From: Saprolegnia diclina VS20
Lineage: Eukaryota > Oomycota > Saprolegniomycetes > Saprolegniales > Saprolegniaceae
Direction of reading: 5' to 3'
Assembly: GCF_000281045.1 (NCBI RefSeq)
Contig: NW_008246130.1
Coordinates: 284,472 to 313,317, forward strand
Length of the DNA: 28,846 bases
Numbering within the stretch: position 1 is the first letter of the stretch; each line of letters starts with the position of its first letter. The translations under genes were made by a program, and so were the position numbers. The notes under the pieces are model-generated. The model was not told where the DNA came from. It saw only the letters and a list, made by a program, of their open reading frames with translations, and did not search any database. Shown one piece after another: positions 17,905 to 28,403 of the stretch.

Positions 17905-20900
17905 TTATTCATGGGGCGTCTTTGCTTGGGCCAGGAGGCCCCGAAGACTGAGGAGGTCAACGTCGCCAGAGTCAAATCCAAGCACGACTGTGTCGTCCTC
18001 GACAAAGACGCGCCGGATGATGAGGCGGCTACGCTGACGCGCAACTACGACACCAGAATCCAAAATCGAGTACAAATAGAACTGCGACTCGGTGCAAAGC
18101 AGCACAAGCGGCGGGCACGTGTGCTTACGGGGAACGTGCACGGCTTGCACGAAACGAACCGTTGCCGATGGTAGCGAGAATACACTCAGAAGCACGCCGT
18201 TGACGTCGACAGCAATGACGTCAACGCCTTCCCGCGTCTCGGACACGACCACGATATACGACTCGGGTGCGAGAATCGACGCGCTTGTCAAATGCAATGC
18301 CCGCCCGACGTTGGCGGCTACGTCGAAGCTTCGGAGCCACTTAGTCGCGTGGAGCGCAAAGAGTTGCACGAGGCCCGAGACCGTGGTCACAACAGCCAAG
18401 TCGACGTCCAGATTGACAGCCACGTTGGTTGCAGAAACGTCGCCGACGCCCAGCGTGCGATATGGGCGAACGATGGGAGGTACGCGGGGTGGGAGGTGCG
18501 TGTGTGGTGTCCAGAGAGACGACCAGAGTGCAGACCACTTGGTCGTCGAGGATGTTGGCGCTTCAGACGGCGAAACGGTGACTGTCGGAAAGAGCAACTC
18601 AAGGAGCACGGATTTGGTCCACACCTGCAAGACCCCTAAACACACCACGTTGAGTTCATATTGTGGGCACAAGAGCAACCGTGGCAATCAATCCAGATGC
18701 AAGCACCGCTGGACGTGGCGGCGCATGCCATGGGCTGGCCAGTGCGAAGAAACGCGGCGTTTGATGGTGCCACCACGACGCGTCCCGAGTCGATGTCAAC
18801 GCCGTAAACGGCGAGACCGTGCGTGATGTCAAGCAGCACGAAATAGCGACCTGGGCAGTGGGCTGGACCCACGTCCAAGACGATAGTCGGTGCACACGGC
18901 AGCGAAAGATGACTAGACATGACGAGGACGTCCGTGTCATCGAGGCGCTGCGATACAGTTCCGTCGTCCGAGACGACACACCCTTTCGCGTTGAGTACCC
19001 ACGCAATGGGCGACGGCGTCATCACGCGCGTGAGCGCCATTGCGGACGAAGCCGCAATTTGGCAGACAAAGCCGCGCGTCGGGTGCGGGGACGAAAATAC
19101 TTGGGGTGGCGTCTGGCCAAAGTACTGCATCTGCGTCGTCGCGGGATCCTGGTCTTGCGCCGCGAACGGACCAAAGTCCAGCGGCACGGGCGGCGCGTGC
19201 TCGGCGTAGGTAAGATGGAAGAAGACGTTGTTCGCAGCCCACGCAGCCGCGCCCGAGTTCTGATAGCCAAAGATGAGGTCGATCCACCTATTGTTTGCCG
19301 GCTTCAACCTGACGTGGACACAAATGTAGCAGACTTACGGTGCAATGTCGGCAGCTTCAAGATCGTGTCGTAGCTTGGCAAGAAACGCCATTGGCGTCGA
19401 GTCGTTCGGCAGGACAACGTCACCGACGACAGTGCCGTTCTGGCGCATACCGAGGGGTGACGGCGACGTGTAGACGCCAGGATGATAGAATAGCTCTGGC
19501 ACTAGCTCCTTGACGTCGGACGACGTGAGACAGTTGGTCCACGCTTCCGTGACCGAGTGAAAAAGCCGGTCTGCGTGGTCCAGTTTCCCTCCTACGGCTA
19601 GTGCTGGCACAAACAATAGAATTGCTCAATGTACACACCTTGAAGGTCCTTGGCGTACTGGGTGAACGGACGCAACCGTACAAGGAAGTAGAGGACCGAG
19701 CCCGTCGTCGAGTAGTGGGACCCAAAGAGAAACGGCGGCGGCGCATCGTCCAGCTCGGACGCCAGGGCAGACGCTCGTGCCTGGCATTGCGCGAGTCGAC
19801 TCGGATTAAGCGCGCCGATCGGCACGTGCAGCGGCCGTGGCGCACCAGCCACCGTTGGCTCAGAAACCCACGGCGCGACAAAGTACTGGTTCAAGTCATT
19901 GTACGTGCGTCCGGCCGCCGTGTTGACGAGCATGAGGTACTCCAGGTTCGAGATGCACTGGGACTGCCATCGACTCGTGGCCTCCATTGCCTCCAGATAG
20001 GCTCTCGGGGATGGCAAGGTTGGCTTTCTGAGCAGCGTCGACAGCTACTCAGCGCATCAGAGTATTCATGACGGAGAATACAAGGTAAGTACGCGAGTCA
20101 AGTCGGCCGGTACCAAATGTACTGCGCGTTGCACGAGACTTGCCAAGGCTAGCGGACGCGACGCTTCGTAGCACAGCGTACAGAGACGTTCCGACTCGAA
20201 GACTACCAGCCACGGCGCTCTCGGCGACCACCAAAAGATCTCGATGGCGACGCCAGCTTGAAGGAGGTAGCGGCGTCCCAGCGCGTACTTGATCTCGTCA
20301 ATGCCGGCCAACTTTCGTGAGCTCGACTCATGGGGCGCAAAGACGAAATGCGACGACGAGATCTCAAACCTGCCCGAAATATTGCCTCTGGCGCGAAGTA
20401 CGAGCGCATTCGCAACAAAGACCGAGTTGCCGGACGGAGTGGGGTCCCCTACAGCAAGTTATTTGCGATTGCGAGTGGTGTCCATCGTCGTGCGTACTTG
20501 TGACTTTCGCTGTCGCACGCGCTCGGAGCCGGGCCGAGTGCTGCCAGAGCTCCGTTGACGATCCGAGGGCCTCTGATAAGCTCTCAAAATGACGAGGTTG
20601 AGCCGTTGGCGACTCGTCAACGTGCTCGCGACATGGGGCGAGACGGGGACGCAATCGTGCAAGTCCAAACTCAGCTTTGTCAACGCGGTAGCACGGCACC
20701 AAGGCGTCCGTCTGCCACAAGGAATGCGACATGCTCACCCGCTTCAGCACCCGCCGAATGCACGCTGTGTCACCGACGGCCCGGCCAGCGTCATTATAGG
20801 GCACCGGGTCATTTGGCAGTGTAGGTGGTGTCCAGGGGGCCTCATCTTCATTTCCGTCTTCGACGACATTTGCCGATTTCGATGTGACCGAACAAAGCGG

Positions 20901-23900
20901 CGCGATTGCTGCTTCAAAAGCCGGCCCACGCACGATCGCATCGATTTGCTGCCGAACCTATTGAAAGCGTCACATGTAAGTAAAAAGGAAGTACAATGGC
21001 GGTCGCACCGAGGGCGAGAGGTCGCCGACGTCGGGGATCTGTCGAGCGAGGTGTGGCGGCAGCATATAGATGAGGCACTGGACCTTCTCAGCCGCCTGCG
21101 GGTGCTGCGCAAGCGTCGCGAGCAGCAGACACTTGAGAGCTATTGCTTCGGGTACGTCCATCTCGAGCCACGAGCCTTGGACCAGTAGCAAGTCTCGACG
21201 GTACGGATCACCGCCGGGGACACCACATTTCGGACACTCGTGGTCTAGTCCGAGGTACCGGCACGCCCCACAATATACAAAGTCATCCGCAGTGTATGCC
21301 ATCTCCTCAAGCGCGAGTACCCAGCCGGTAATACGTCGGAGAAAGCTCCAGTCCGTGACGGGCAGAGCCATGAGCGCTCGCCAAAGCGGCAGCAGCGACA
21401 AGACCCATGCGGGTGTATTGTCGAGCGTTGAGGCCGCGGCTAGAAACGCCGCAGCGTGCTTGGGCGGGCACATATCGCGGACTAGCGCGACCACGGATCG
21501 AACAATGCCAATTCGAGCGCACGCAGTCAATGCCTGATCGAGAAATGAAGTTGCGTCAACCTGGGCACTGAGCGCGTGCCCAATGCAGTGGCCGAGCAGC
21601 CGCGCCGTGCCATCGAGGACCGCAAGCCACTCTGCATCGCGGTCCCGCACAGACAAGCCGACGCGCGCGACATGCTGGACCATTGTGATGGGTGACGAAT
21701 GCCATCGCGAGAGTCGAGCGATGAGAGCGTCGGGGTTGGCGACGAGGAGGCCGATGCACTGTCGCTTGCAGCGCAGCGATGTCGATCGAATTGCGCACTC
21801 CAACAGAAGCGCAGGGTCTCGCAGTGACGCGAGCTCCGCCACGACTGGCATCGAATCGTCCAACACGACGCAGCGATCGGCGAGCGCGGAGACCGAGGCT
21901 CTGCGCAAATGGTGGTCTCGGGCGTATCTACGTAAAACACTATAAGAGGCGACAGACACAAGTGTTTCGTACGCCGCGAGCACACGCAATGCAGCGACGC
22001 GGGTCGACTTCAAGTGCGCGGCGCCAACGTGCTCAATCCACAAGTCACATTTATGGTCGATGTCGCAAGAGGCGCTTTCCGAGGCCAGCACGCGCTGGGC
22101 CCACCATGTAAGCACGTCGACGTTGCCGTGCTGCTTATCTTGAACTAAGTGCACGTGAAGCGCGTCCAGCGCAGACTCTGCGTGAGTCGGTGACCGGAAC
22201 AGGACGCGATCCACGATGCGCAGTACTTGCTCTCGCAACGACGCGCTGGCCGAGAAGCGCGTCAAGGTGTCGTACCAAAAGCGCATCTGTGGAATGTTCT
22301 CGATCGCCATCAAGCCCACGCACGCGTCGAGGTGAGCGAGGTAAAGCGTTTGCAAGTCGATGGAGCATCGGCACCTGAGGCGTTGTGAGGCAAGAGCTCC
22401 AAGGATCATCATCGTATTTCATACCACTGGCGGCTCGACAGCACGACTTGGAGCCACGGCGTGAGGTCCGATTGCGCTGGCAACGTCGCTGCTCGGACGA
22501 CAAGGGTGGTCGTGGCCTCAAACACGGCGCGAATGAGCGTAGCGGACAAGTGCTGCGAGTGGAGCCAGTGGCGCGCCCATAGATGGCCAAAAGTACCGAG
22601 GCTCGGGTTGTGCTGGAACGGAACGAGCGCCTCGTCGGCCGTCGCTGCGTCATTGCAGATTGCACGACAGATAAAGAGGAGCATCGGCGTACGGTCCCAT
22701 TCCTTGTCGGACTCTCGAGCTGTTGGTTGTTCGGGCGCGGCGATTGTACGCTCGAAGAAGGGCGTTAGCGACCAAAGAACACCACCGCTCGAGCGCAAGA
22801 CGTCAAGCACGTGCCTACAAATCAGTGACGTGTCCGAGATTTGAAACGAGCGGCCTACGTAAATGTCCAAAGGGCAACGCCGGGGGCGTCAACGGAAGTT
22901 CTTCGTGCAAAACGTGTGTTCTGCCCGTTCTCGGCCCAATTCGTGACGCTCGTCGAGTCGTAGGCCTCGTAGGCTGCGTCAAGCACGACGTATGACCGTG
23001 TCGGCGAAATCAATCGCATGGTGGCGACCCGGCCTTGCAATGGCACCGCCGACACCGCTGGGTTCAAAGAGGCCGCAACGCTCAACGAGTGCTTCGATGC
23101 AGCGGGCCAGGGTAGGGCCTCTGCGACGTCGACGACATTGCCATTGACACGACACGTGAGGAAGCCGTCAGAAAGCTCCAAGGCAATGAGGTTCCATCGA
23201 TCACTGATCTCAACGTCGATCTGTCGCGACGAACATGTTGCGACGCTCCACGTCGAGCAGATCTAATCCCAAATCACGCGATTGGTAGGACAGAGATCTT
23301 GTGTACCAGTGATTGGCCCGAAATGGCAAGGTCCAAGCCGCAACCTGACGCGTCGTTGCGCCAGCTCCATAACGTCATCTTGGCGCCTTCGATTGGATCG
23401 ACGCACACGCTTACGTCCAACTCAAAGCAGTCGCCATGATGGCACGTCATAGGAAAGCACAGTCCGGAGTGCCGACCAAAAAAGCTCCACGCCCGAACTA
23501 CACAAGAAACAAACTGACGGCGAGGCCTATCGGGAAGTGAATTGACCTGGCTGAGTCGGCAGGTCCATGAGAGACGCAAGCCACATCCATGGCGCTGCAG
23601 CTCTCGTCGAGTGGGCCAAAGTGAAGACGACGCGAAGCGCGTCGGCGTTGATCGCGTCGCGAAACACCGTGCTCAGGTGTCGCATCACGGCATCACCGTC
23701 CGTCGTGGACAGCCAGTGCGTTGAGATTGATCGTGTCAAGGACGCATTGCGGGCAACATGGCTGCATCGCAGCAACGGCAACCACGCGCGTGGCTCGGCG
23801 AGGTGCGTCGCGACCCAATGAGGCATGGCCTCGATGAGCTCGCTGCTGCTGCTGCAATAGCAGAAGTCGAGAAGAAGCTGTACGTCCGGCGTCTGAAGCT

Positions 23901-23970
23901 CTTCCCACTCGTCCGACGACGCCACGGACCTGCGTAATCTGCCCGACGTCATGCTGTCGTCAACTGCCAT
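17905..23970 (-). CDS. BEACH-domain protein (neurobeachin/LRBA-like, with ConA-like, PH-BEACH, BEACH and WD40 parts)
   Basis: Eleven exons (23970-23547, 23497-23307, 23262-22859, 22814-22425, 22374-21009, 20957-20498, 20448-20093, 20044-19639, 19591-19339, 19287-18680, 18635-17905; introns 44-51 nt) encode 1862 aa. Order: helical N-terminus; a beta-rich, lectin/ConA-like region (about 142-340); long alpha-solenoid-like region with a CxxC-x8-CxxC knuckle near residue 840 (CGACRYLGLDHECPKC); PH-BEACH (about 1085-1195, ISGRFEISSSHFVF and GIDEIKYALGRRYLL); BEACH (about 1205-1470, ISNLEYLMLVNTAAGRTYND, GSHYSTTGSVLYFLVRL, DVKELVPELFY, WIDLIFGYQNSG, YFGQTPPQVF); and a divergent WD40-type C-terminus to 1862 (HGVLQVW near the exon 10/11 join). 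BEACH proteins are large scaffolds in vesicle traffic, lysosome and membrane-repair pathways. The specific role here is unknown. At intron 9 a 30-nt alternative exists; the 51-nt choice joins directly to WIDLIFG. The protein is shorter than most neurobeachins. Confidence 0.9.
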
Positions 23971-24142
23971 GGGGATCTTGCCACGTCCCGATTGGACGGA
24001 GCCTTATCCGGCTTTTTTACCGGTTAAGCACCGAGACGCTGACACAACTGACCGCAACAAGGTGTTTGATTCAACGTTTCATAATACTGTACTATAAGGG
24101 TGGGAGTGGTGCCCTTAGTACTAGTACTGCACAAGGAGTGCC

Positions 24143-25986
24143 TTAGCCGAACACAATGGAGGACTCGCCAGCGCCGTGCTGCTGCTTCTTGCCAGCAAAC
24201 TTGGGTTGGAAGTCGCCCTTGGGCTTGGACGTGTTCTCGACATAGCCAGAGGTCTCGAAGCCGCTGGCGTTGATGCCTTGCGCAGCCAGGTTGGCGTTGA
24301 TCGCAGCCTTGTCGGTCGCCGAGATGCCAATGTCGTTCTTGACCTCCTCGACTGTCTGCGTCCCGTCCGGGTGCGTCACGAGGACGCGGCGGCACGTCGA
24401 GTTGGCGCACCAGCCCTCGCCGCCAGAAATGTGCCACGCATTGCGGATCATGAGCTCAAAGTAGTCGTCGTCATCAATGGACGCGCTAACGTTGGCGTAG
24501 TACCGAATGAACTCGTCGGGCGTCACTTTCCCGTCCTTCTCGCCACCGTCAAACGTGTCGAGAAAGTCGCGGAAGATCTCGTTCTTCGTCTTGCGCCCAG
24601 AGATGACGTCCGGGTGCTGATCGGCATTGTACTTGGCGACAATATCGTCGAGCTCGACAATCTACAGGGATACAATTGAGATCGACATTTTGCATGCTGC
24701 AACAATGCACCCCGTTGCCGTTAGCATCGATGACCGTGAAGGCGAGAAGCACCATTTGCTTCCGGCGCTCGTTCAACTCGCCCTAGAAACACGTTGAGCT
24801 CTCCGAGCGACAGGAAACGTTGCAATCGTACACGAAGGCCGACGAGGAACTCGTCATAGCTGAGGTTGCCCGACTTGTCGTCGTCGAAAAACTCGAACAA
24901 ATCGGTGATTTCCTACGACACACAACATGCGCGACTAAGCCATAGCCCAGCAAAGGACTGTGCTTGGCACCTTATCGGTGAGGTTCATGGCGTGTTCGGC
25001 AATAGCCTTCTTGAACTCGTTAATGTCGAGCGTCTTGCTGCCATCGTCGTCAATGATGCGGAACTTGCGGCCCAAGCCGACAATACCGCTACACATAAAC
25101 ACTCCATGAGTGACGAACATACTATAGAAGGAACGAACCGAGCGCCGTGTTCATAGAGAGTCTGGCGAAGTGCGGCAAGGGTATCGGTGACGGCGCGAGG
25201 CGCGTTCTTCACGGCCTTCGAGACAGCGTTGCCCGTGCTGACAACCTTATCCGTCTTCTTAACCACCTTAGGCGCAGCGTGGTGGTTGCCGTTTGGGATT
25301 TCATTGCCACGGAAGGGGTGCGACACGAAGCCACCAAGATGCACGAGACCTTCGATGCTGTGGGCGAAGTCAACACCCCAGCCGCTCTTGGCCTTGACAG
25401 ACGCAACGCGCGGCTCACCAATGAAAAGCGCGCGAACGATCGGCTTGACGGTGGCGATGCTGATCTGGATGAGAGCTTGCGTCACGGTCGTGGCCGTCGA
25501 CTGAAACAGCGCATCGGCCGCGTTGAGGAAGCCAAAGCACACGACGGCGTCAAAACCGCCGTTGAGAGCAAGCTTGTTGGCAGCATACGGGAGATCTTCG
25601 AGCGACGGCACGGCGACGACTTCGTGGAAGACGTCAGGCGTAAGCTCCTTGAGAAAGTTGGCGACGAACTCGTCGACAAGAGCGTCATCAGCCTTGGTCT
25701 TGACGACCGCGACGCGGACGGAGACAGCAATACGCGATGTAGTCGATGCAACTTCCGAGGGAGGCGCGGATGCCGCAACGACGGGCACGGGGGCCGGCGG
25801 GGCACCAAAGGGCGAGCTCTCGCTCGTGGTGTTGGAGGCGCTGGCGCGGGGGTTAAACTTCGCCTTCGGTGGCGACGGAGGCGTATTGTCGTTGAAGCTC
25901 CAGCTGGAGTTGCCACCAGGAGGCGCGTGAAGTCGCGTGGACGGGCGCTTGAGCTCGCCCATATCGGCGCTCGTCAATGTGCTCAT
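24143..25986 (-). CDS. Calcyphosine-like EF-hand protein fused to a lumazine-synthase-like domain
   Basis: Five exons (25986-25139, 25088-24971, 24912-24832, 24782-24711, 24661-24143; introns 49-58 nt) encode 545 aa. Residues 15-31 (RPSTRLHAPPGGNSSWSF) resemble a Jupiter/HN1-type short motif. Residues about 85-217 resemble the lumazine synthase (RibH) fold: VAVPSLEDLPYAANKLALNG then FDAVVCFGFLN, QALIQISIATVKPIV and a final helix; the catalytic His of the usual TPHF motif is not present. From about 270 the protein is a calcyphosine/CAPSL: ARGIVGLGRKFRI, EF-hand loops at 296-307 (DDDGSKTLDINE), 332-343 (DDDKSGNLSYDE) and 368-379 (DANGNGIVELDD), a fourth degenerate loop near 411-423, then SVSASIDDDDYFELMIRNAW-type sequence and a tail with RRVLVTHPDGTQTVEE. 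CAPSL-type proteins are common in flagellated cells; calcium binding is expected from the loops. The fusion is internal to one open exon, so it is not a splicing guess. Confidence 0.85.
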
Positions 25987-26640
25987 GAGGCTGCTTGGTT
26001 GTCTTCGAAATATAAAGTCCGCAAGATCTCCCTCCTCCTCCGGCACTTGATGCGAAACCTCTCACATTCTATACTTTGGGCTGTGAGACATCAAAAGCCA
26101 GAGGTCGTGAGGTGTAAAAACGACCCCACGTACCTTGTCTTCGCGCTGCCTGTAGCGCCTTTGTTGTCGGCCCTGGTGCGGTTGGGTACCTCTTGCTCGT
26201 GCTCTCTATGATCGCACCCAATACATTCATCCGGCACACTAGTACCCACCGGGCGCAGGATATTGGATATTCAAGCTCATGCGCGCCTCAATTTAAATAT
26301 ATTGTATATTCTTCGGAATCCCCCATGGGAATCCCCTGTTGCCTTCAATGCAGTGCATCATGATTCCCTTCCATTCCAGGAAGCTGCGATGCAAGAGACT
26401 ACATGTATAGTAATGCAGTATTCCCTTGCTTTGATTATTCACCTTCCTCGAAGCAGCGTACGGCCAGCTCCACGAGCTATTCCACACCTGGCGAAGCATC
26501 CTGATTACTTGCGGCTCGCGTGGCGCGGCTTCGCTTGCTGGCGTGTTCCTTTGGCGCGGCTTAGATTTCGGCTGCGCAATATAAAGATCGCGATGCCCAA
26601 TTCCATACAAATACGAGGTGATATAATTCTGGACGCCTGT
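25987..26640. other. Divergent intergenic region between the EF-hand fusion gene and UBC12
   Basis: About 0.65 kb without a gene. It is AT-richer than the flanking exons, with TATATT-like runs near 26290 and several copies of short GGAATCCC/GATTCCC-type strings between about 26318 and 26370. One minus-strand frame at 26293-26688 is open for 131 codons but has no recognisable motif and lies over the UBC12 promoter, so I do not call it. The region must contain the upstream elements of both diverging genes. Confidence 0.45.
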
Positions 26641-26667
26641 CTCGCCGAACGACTGACGTTTCCAGGA

Positions 26668-26679
26668 CCAATTATAAAA
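26668..26679 (+). promoter_or_regulatory. Adjacent CCAAT and TATA motifs before UBC12
   Basis: CCAAT at 26668-26672 is directly followed by TATAAAA at 26673-26679, 38 bp before the UBC12 start codon at 26718. Spacing suits a TATA-driven start with a very short leader. The abutting arrangement means the CCAAT may be chance. Role inferred from sequence. Confidence 0.45.
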
Positions 26680-26717
26680 TATTTTCATTTCTCGAATCGG
26701 GCGACGGACGGACGACC

Positions 26718-27505
26718 ATGATCAAGTTGAAGGCCCGCCAGCAGGAGAAGAAAAAGGAAGAGGAAGCGGCTGCTGCCGCCGCAGCTGAGCACGTGGCCTC
26801 TGGCGCCCCCGAGCCCGATGAGTCGGAGGCCAAGGCCAAGGTGTCCATCTTCGGTATCGGCCGCGGGAAGCGCACGGCCAAGCCCAAGGAGAAGAAACGG
26901 ACGCCTGGCGAGATTCGCATCCAGAAAGGTACTTCACGCATTGCATCCTGCGACCTCGGGAATCTTACATGCGCACAGACATTGCCGAGCTCGATGGCGG
27001 GTCTGCAGCTGTCGTGAGCTTCCCGGACCCGAACGACCTCACGACCTTCGACGTCAAGGTGGCAGTCGACACGGGCCTCTGGACCGGCGCCACGTATCAC
27101 TTCACGTTCAAGATTCCTGCGGTAAGTTCTCTCAGATCTGCGGAGAAGAATCTCATGTCGTTTTAGCTGTACCCGCACGAACCGCCGAAAGTGCGCTGCG
27201 AGACCAAGGTACGGACATTCGTGAGATCGCGTGCGCTCACATCTTCGTAGATCTACCACCCGAACATCGATCTTGAAGGCCACGTGTGCTTGAACATCCT
27301 CCGCGACGACTGGAAGCCTGTGCTCGACATCAACGCCGTTATTTATGGCCTCATCTACCTTTTTTACGAGCCCAACCCGGACGACCCGCTGAACAAGGAA
27401 GCCGCCGAGATTTTCCGCAACGATCCGCGCCGATTCCAAGACCTCGTGACACGCTCGCTCCGCGGCCAGACTGTCCAGGGACAGCAGTTTGAGCGTCTTG
27501 TGTAA
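26718..27505 (+). CDS. UBC12: NEDD8-conjugating E2 enzyme UBC12
   Basis: Four exons (26718-26928, 26979-27121, 27167-27208, 27251-27505; introns 50, 45 and 42 nt) encode 216 aa; human UBE2M is 183 aa. The N-terminus [16 protein letters not shown] resembles the NAE-docking peptide of UBC12 (human MIKLFSLKQQKKEEE), followed by about 35 residues rich in Ala, Glu and Lys not present in the human protein. The E2 core begins at about 62 ([16 protein letters not shown]). [12 protein letters not shown] and [11 protein letters not shown] are typical. The catalytic Cys is residue 145 in [20 protein letters not shown], followed by [18 protein letters not shown] and [13 protein letters not shown], both specific to the UBC12 branch. 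UBC12 passes NEDD8 from the NAE E1 to cullins, activating cullin-RING ligases. The start is the first ATG after the TATA motif. Confidence 0.94.
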
Positions 27506-27605
27506 CCTCGACTTGTCGAGAACAATGGATGACGATGGCGAGCAAATGCAGTTCACACTCTTCGTAGCTTACACAACATGGTCCTAGTACCGACGCGTGC
27601 CGTTT

Positions 27606-28403
27606 CTACAATGGGACGCAAGCGACCGTAGTGGGGACACACTGGGCAAAGTACGCGTTCTGGCGCTTGCACGCCCATCCCATCGTTGAGCCGCAGACAC
27701 TGTCGTCAAGCCAGCCGTCACCACCACACTGCTCGTAGCCCACCTTGTCAGGGCGGCAAACAGTATCCAAGCAGGTCGCTCCTTGTGTGCAACGCTCACC
27801 GTGGTCGCAGTGCGCCCAAAATCCGACGCATGTACCATGGCGGGGCACTTCCTCCGTGTGCGTCGGCTCTGGCGCCGGTGTCTTCTTAGTGCACTTCGGT
27901 CGCTTCGTGGATGGGATCGTCGCGTCCGGCGTCGTCGGTTGCGTTGTCTCGGACACCGAAGTCGTCGCTGTGGTCGTTGTTGGGGTCGCGCCTACGTGCG
28001 ATGGCGGACGTGGCATCTCGGTGCACGGCGTTGGCGTCTTCGTTTTTGTCGAGCAGATCTTTCGCGTTGGCGTCGGCGTCGGCGGCACAGTTGCTGGTGC
28101 AGGGGTCTTTGGAGAGCACTTTTTGTGTGTCGACGTATTGGTCGGCACGGGTGTGGGTGTCTTGGGCACACAGCGATGTTTCGGCGGCACGGGTGTCGTT
28201 CTGTTCGTGATCACGGATGGCTTCGGCGAGCATTTCTTTTTGGGGGAAGGACTTGTGCTGTTGACTTGCGCCGTTGGTGGTGGTGTCTGCGGCGGTAAGA
28301 GCGAAGGTGCGTAGCTGCCGATGGCAGACGATCCTCCTTTGGAGCTGGCGATTGCCGCCGTTCCACACAAGACAAGGACCTTGATGACCGACAGTAGCAG
28401 CAT
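27606..28403 (-). CDS. Secreted Pro/Thr-rich protein with C-terminal CBM1 cellulose-binding module
   Basis: Single exon, 265 aa. MLLLSVIKVLVLCGTAAIAS is a signal peptide, probably cleaved near residue 20. Residues about 50-180 form a Pro/Thr/Lys linker with five Cys-bearing repeats of the type K-K/R-x-C-x-P/K-K-T-P (KKKCSPK, KHRCVPKTP, HKKCSPKTP, RKICSTKTKTP, RPKCTKKTP), likely O-glycosylated. A Cys-rich segment (about 193-220, FWAHCDHGERCTQGATC) precedes the CBM1-like module at about 223-258 (YEQCGGDGW through NAYFAQCVP), where CGG, the spaced cysteines and the aromatic residues of the binding face match the fungal-type cellulose-binding fold. CBM1 proteins of oomycetes such as CBEL bind cellulose and aid attachment to plant or own wall material; no catalytic domain is present here. 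Role as a wall or adhesion protein is inferred. It converges with UBC12 (100 bp between stops). Confidence 0.82.
   Translation of the reverse strand: MLLLSVIKVLVLCGTAAIASSKGGSSAIGSYAPSLLPPQTPPPTAQVNSTSPSPKKKCSPKPSVITNRTTPVPPKHRCVPKTPTPVPTNTSTHKKCSPKTPAPATVPPTPTPTRKICSTKTKTPTPCTEMPRPPSHVGATPTTTTATTSVSETTQPTTPDATIPSTKRPKCTKKTPAPEPTHTEEVPRHGTCVGFWAHCDHGERCTQGATCLDTVCRPDKVGYEQCGGDGWLDDSVCGSTMGWACKRQNAYFAQCVPTTVACVPL

Noticed and set aside
19309-19338. 30-nt version of BEACH intron 9
   Set aside because: Too short compared with all other introns. The next AG gives 51 nt and joins cleanly to WIDLIFG.
25147-26211. 354-codon plus-strand open frame
   Set aside because: Antisense shadow of the lumazine-synthase-like/EF-hand exon. 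Composition is Arg/Val/Gly-rich without recognisable motifs.
26293-26688. 131-codon minus-strand open frame upstream of UBC12
   Set aside because: No recognisable motif, unusual composition, and it covers the TATA and CCAAT motifs used for UBC12.
27745-28314. 189-codon plus-strand open frame, Val/Gly-rich
   Set aside because: Antisense shadow of the Pro/Thr repeats of the CBM1 protein; Val/Gly repeats are the mirror of Pro/Thr codons.
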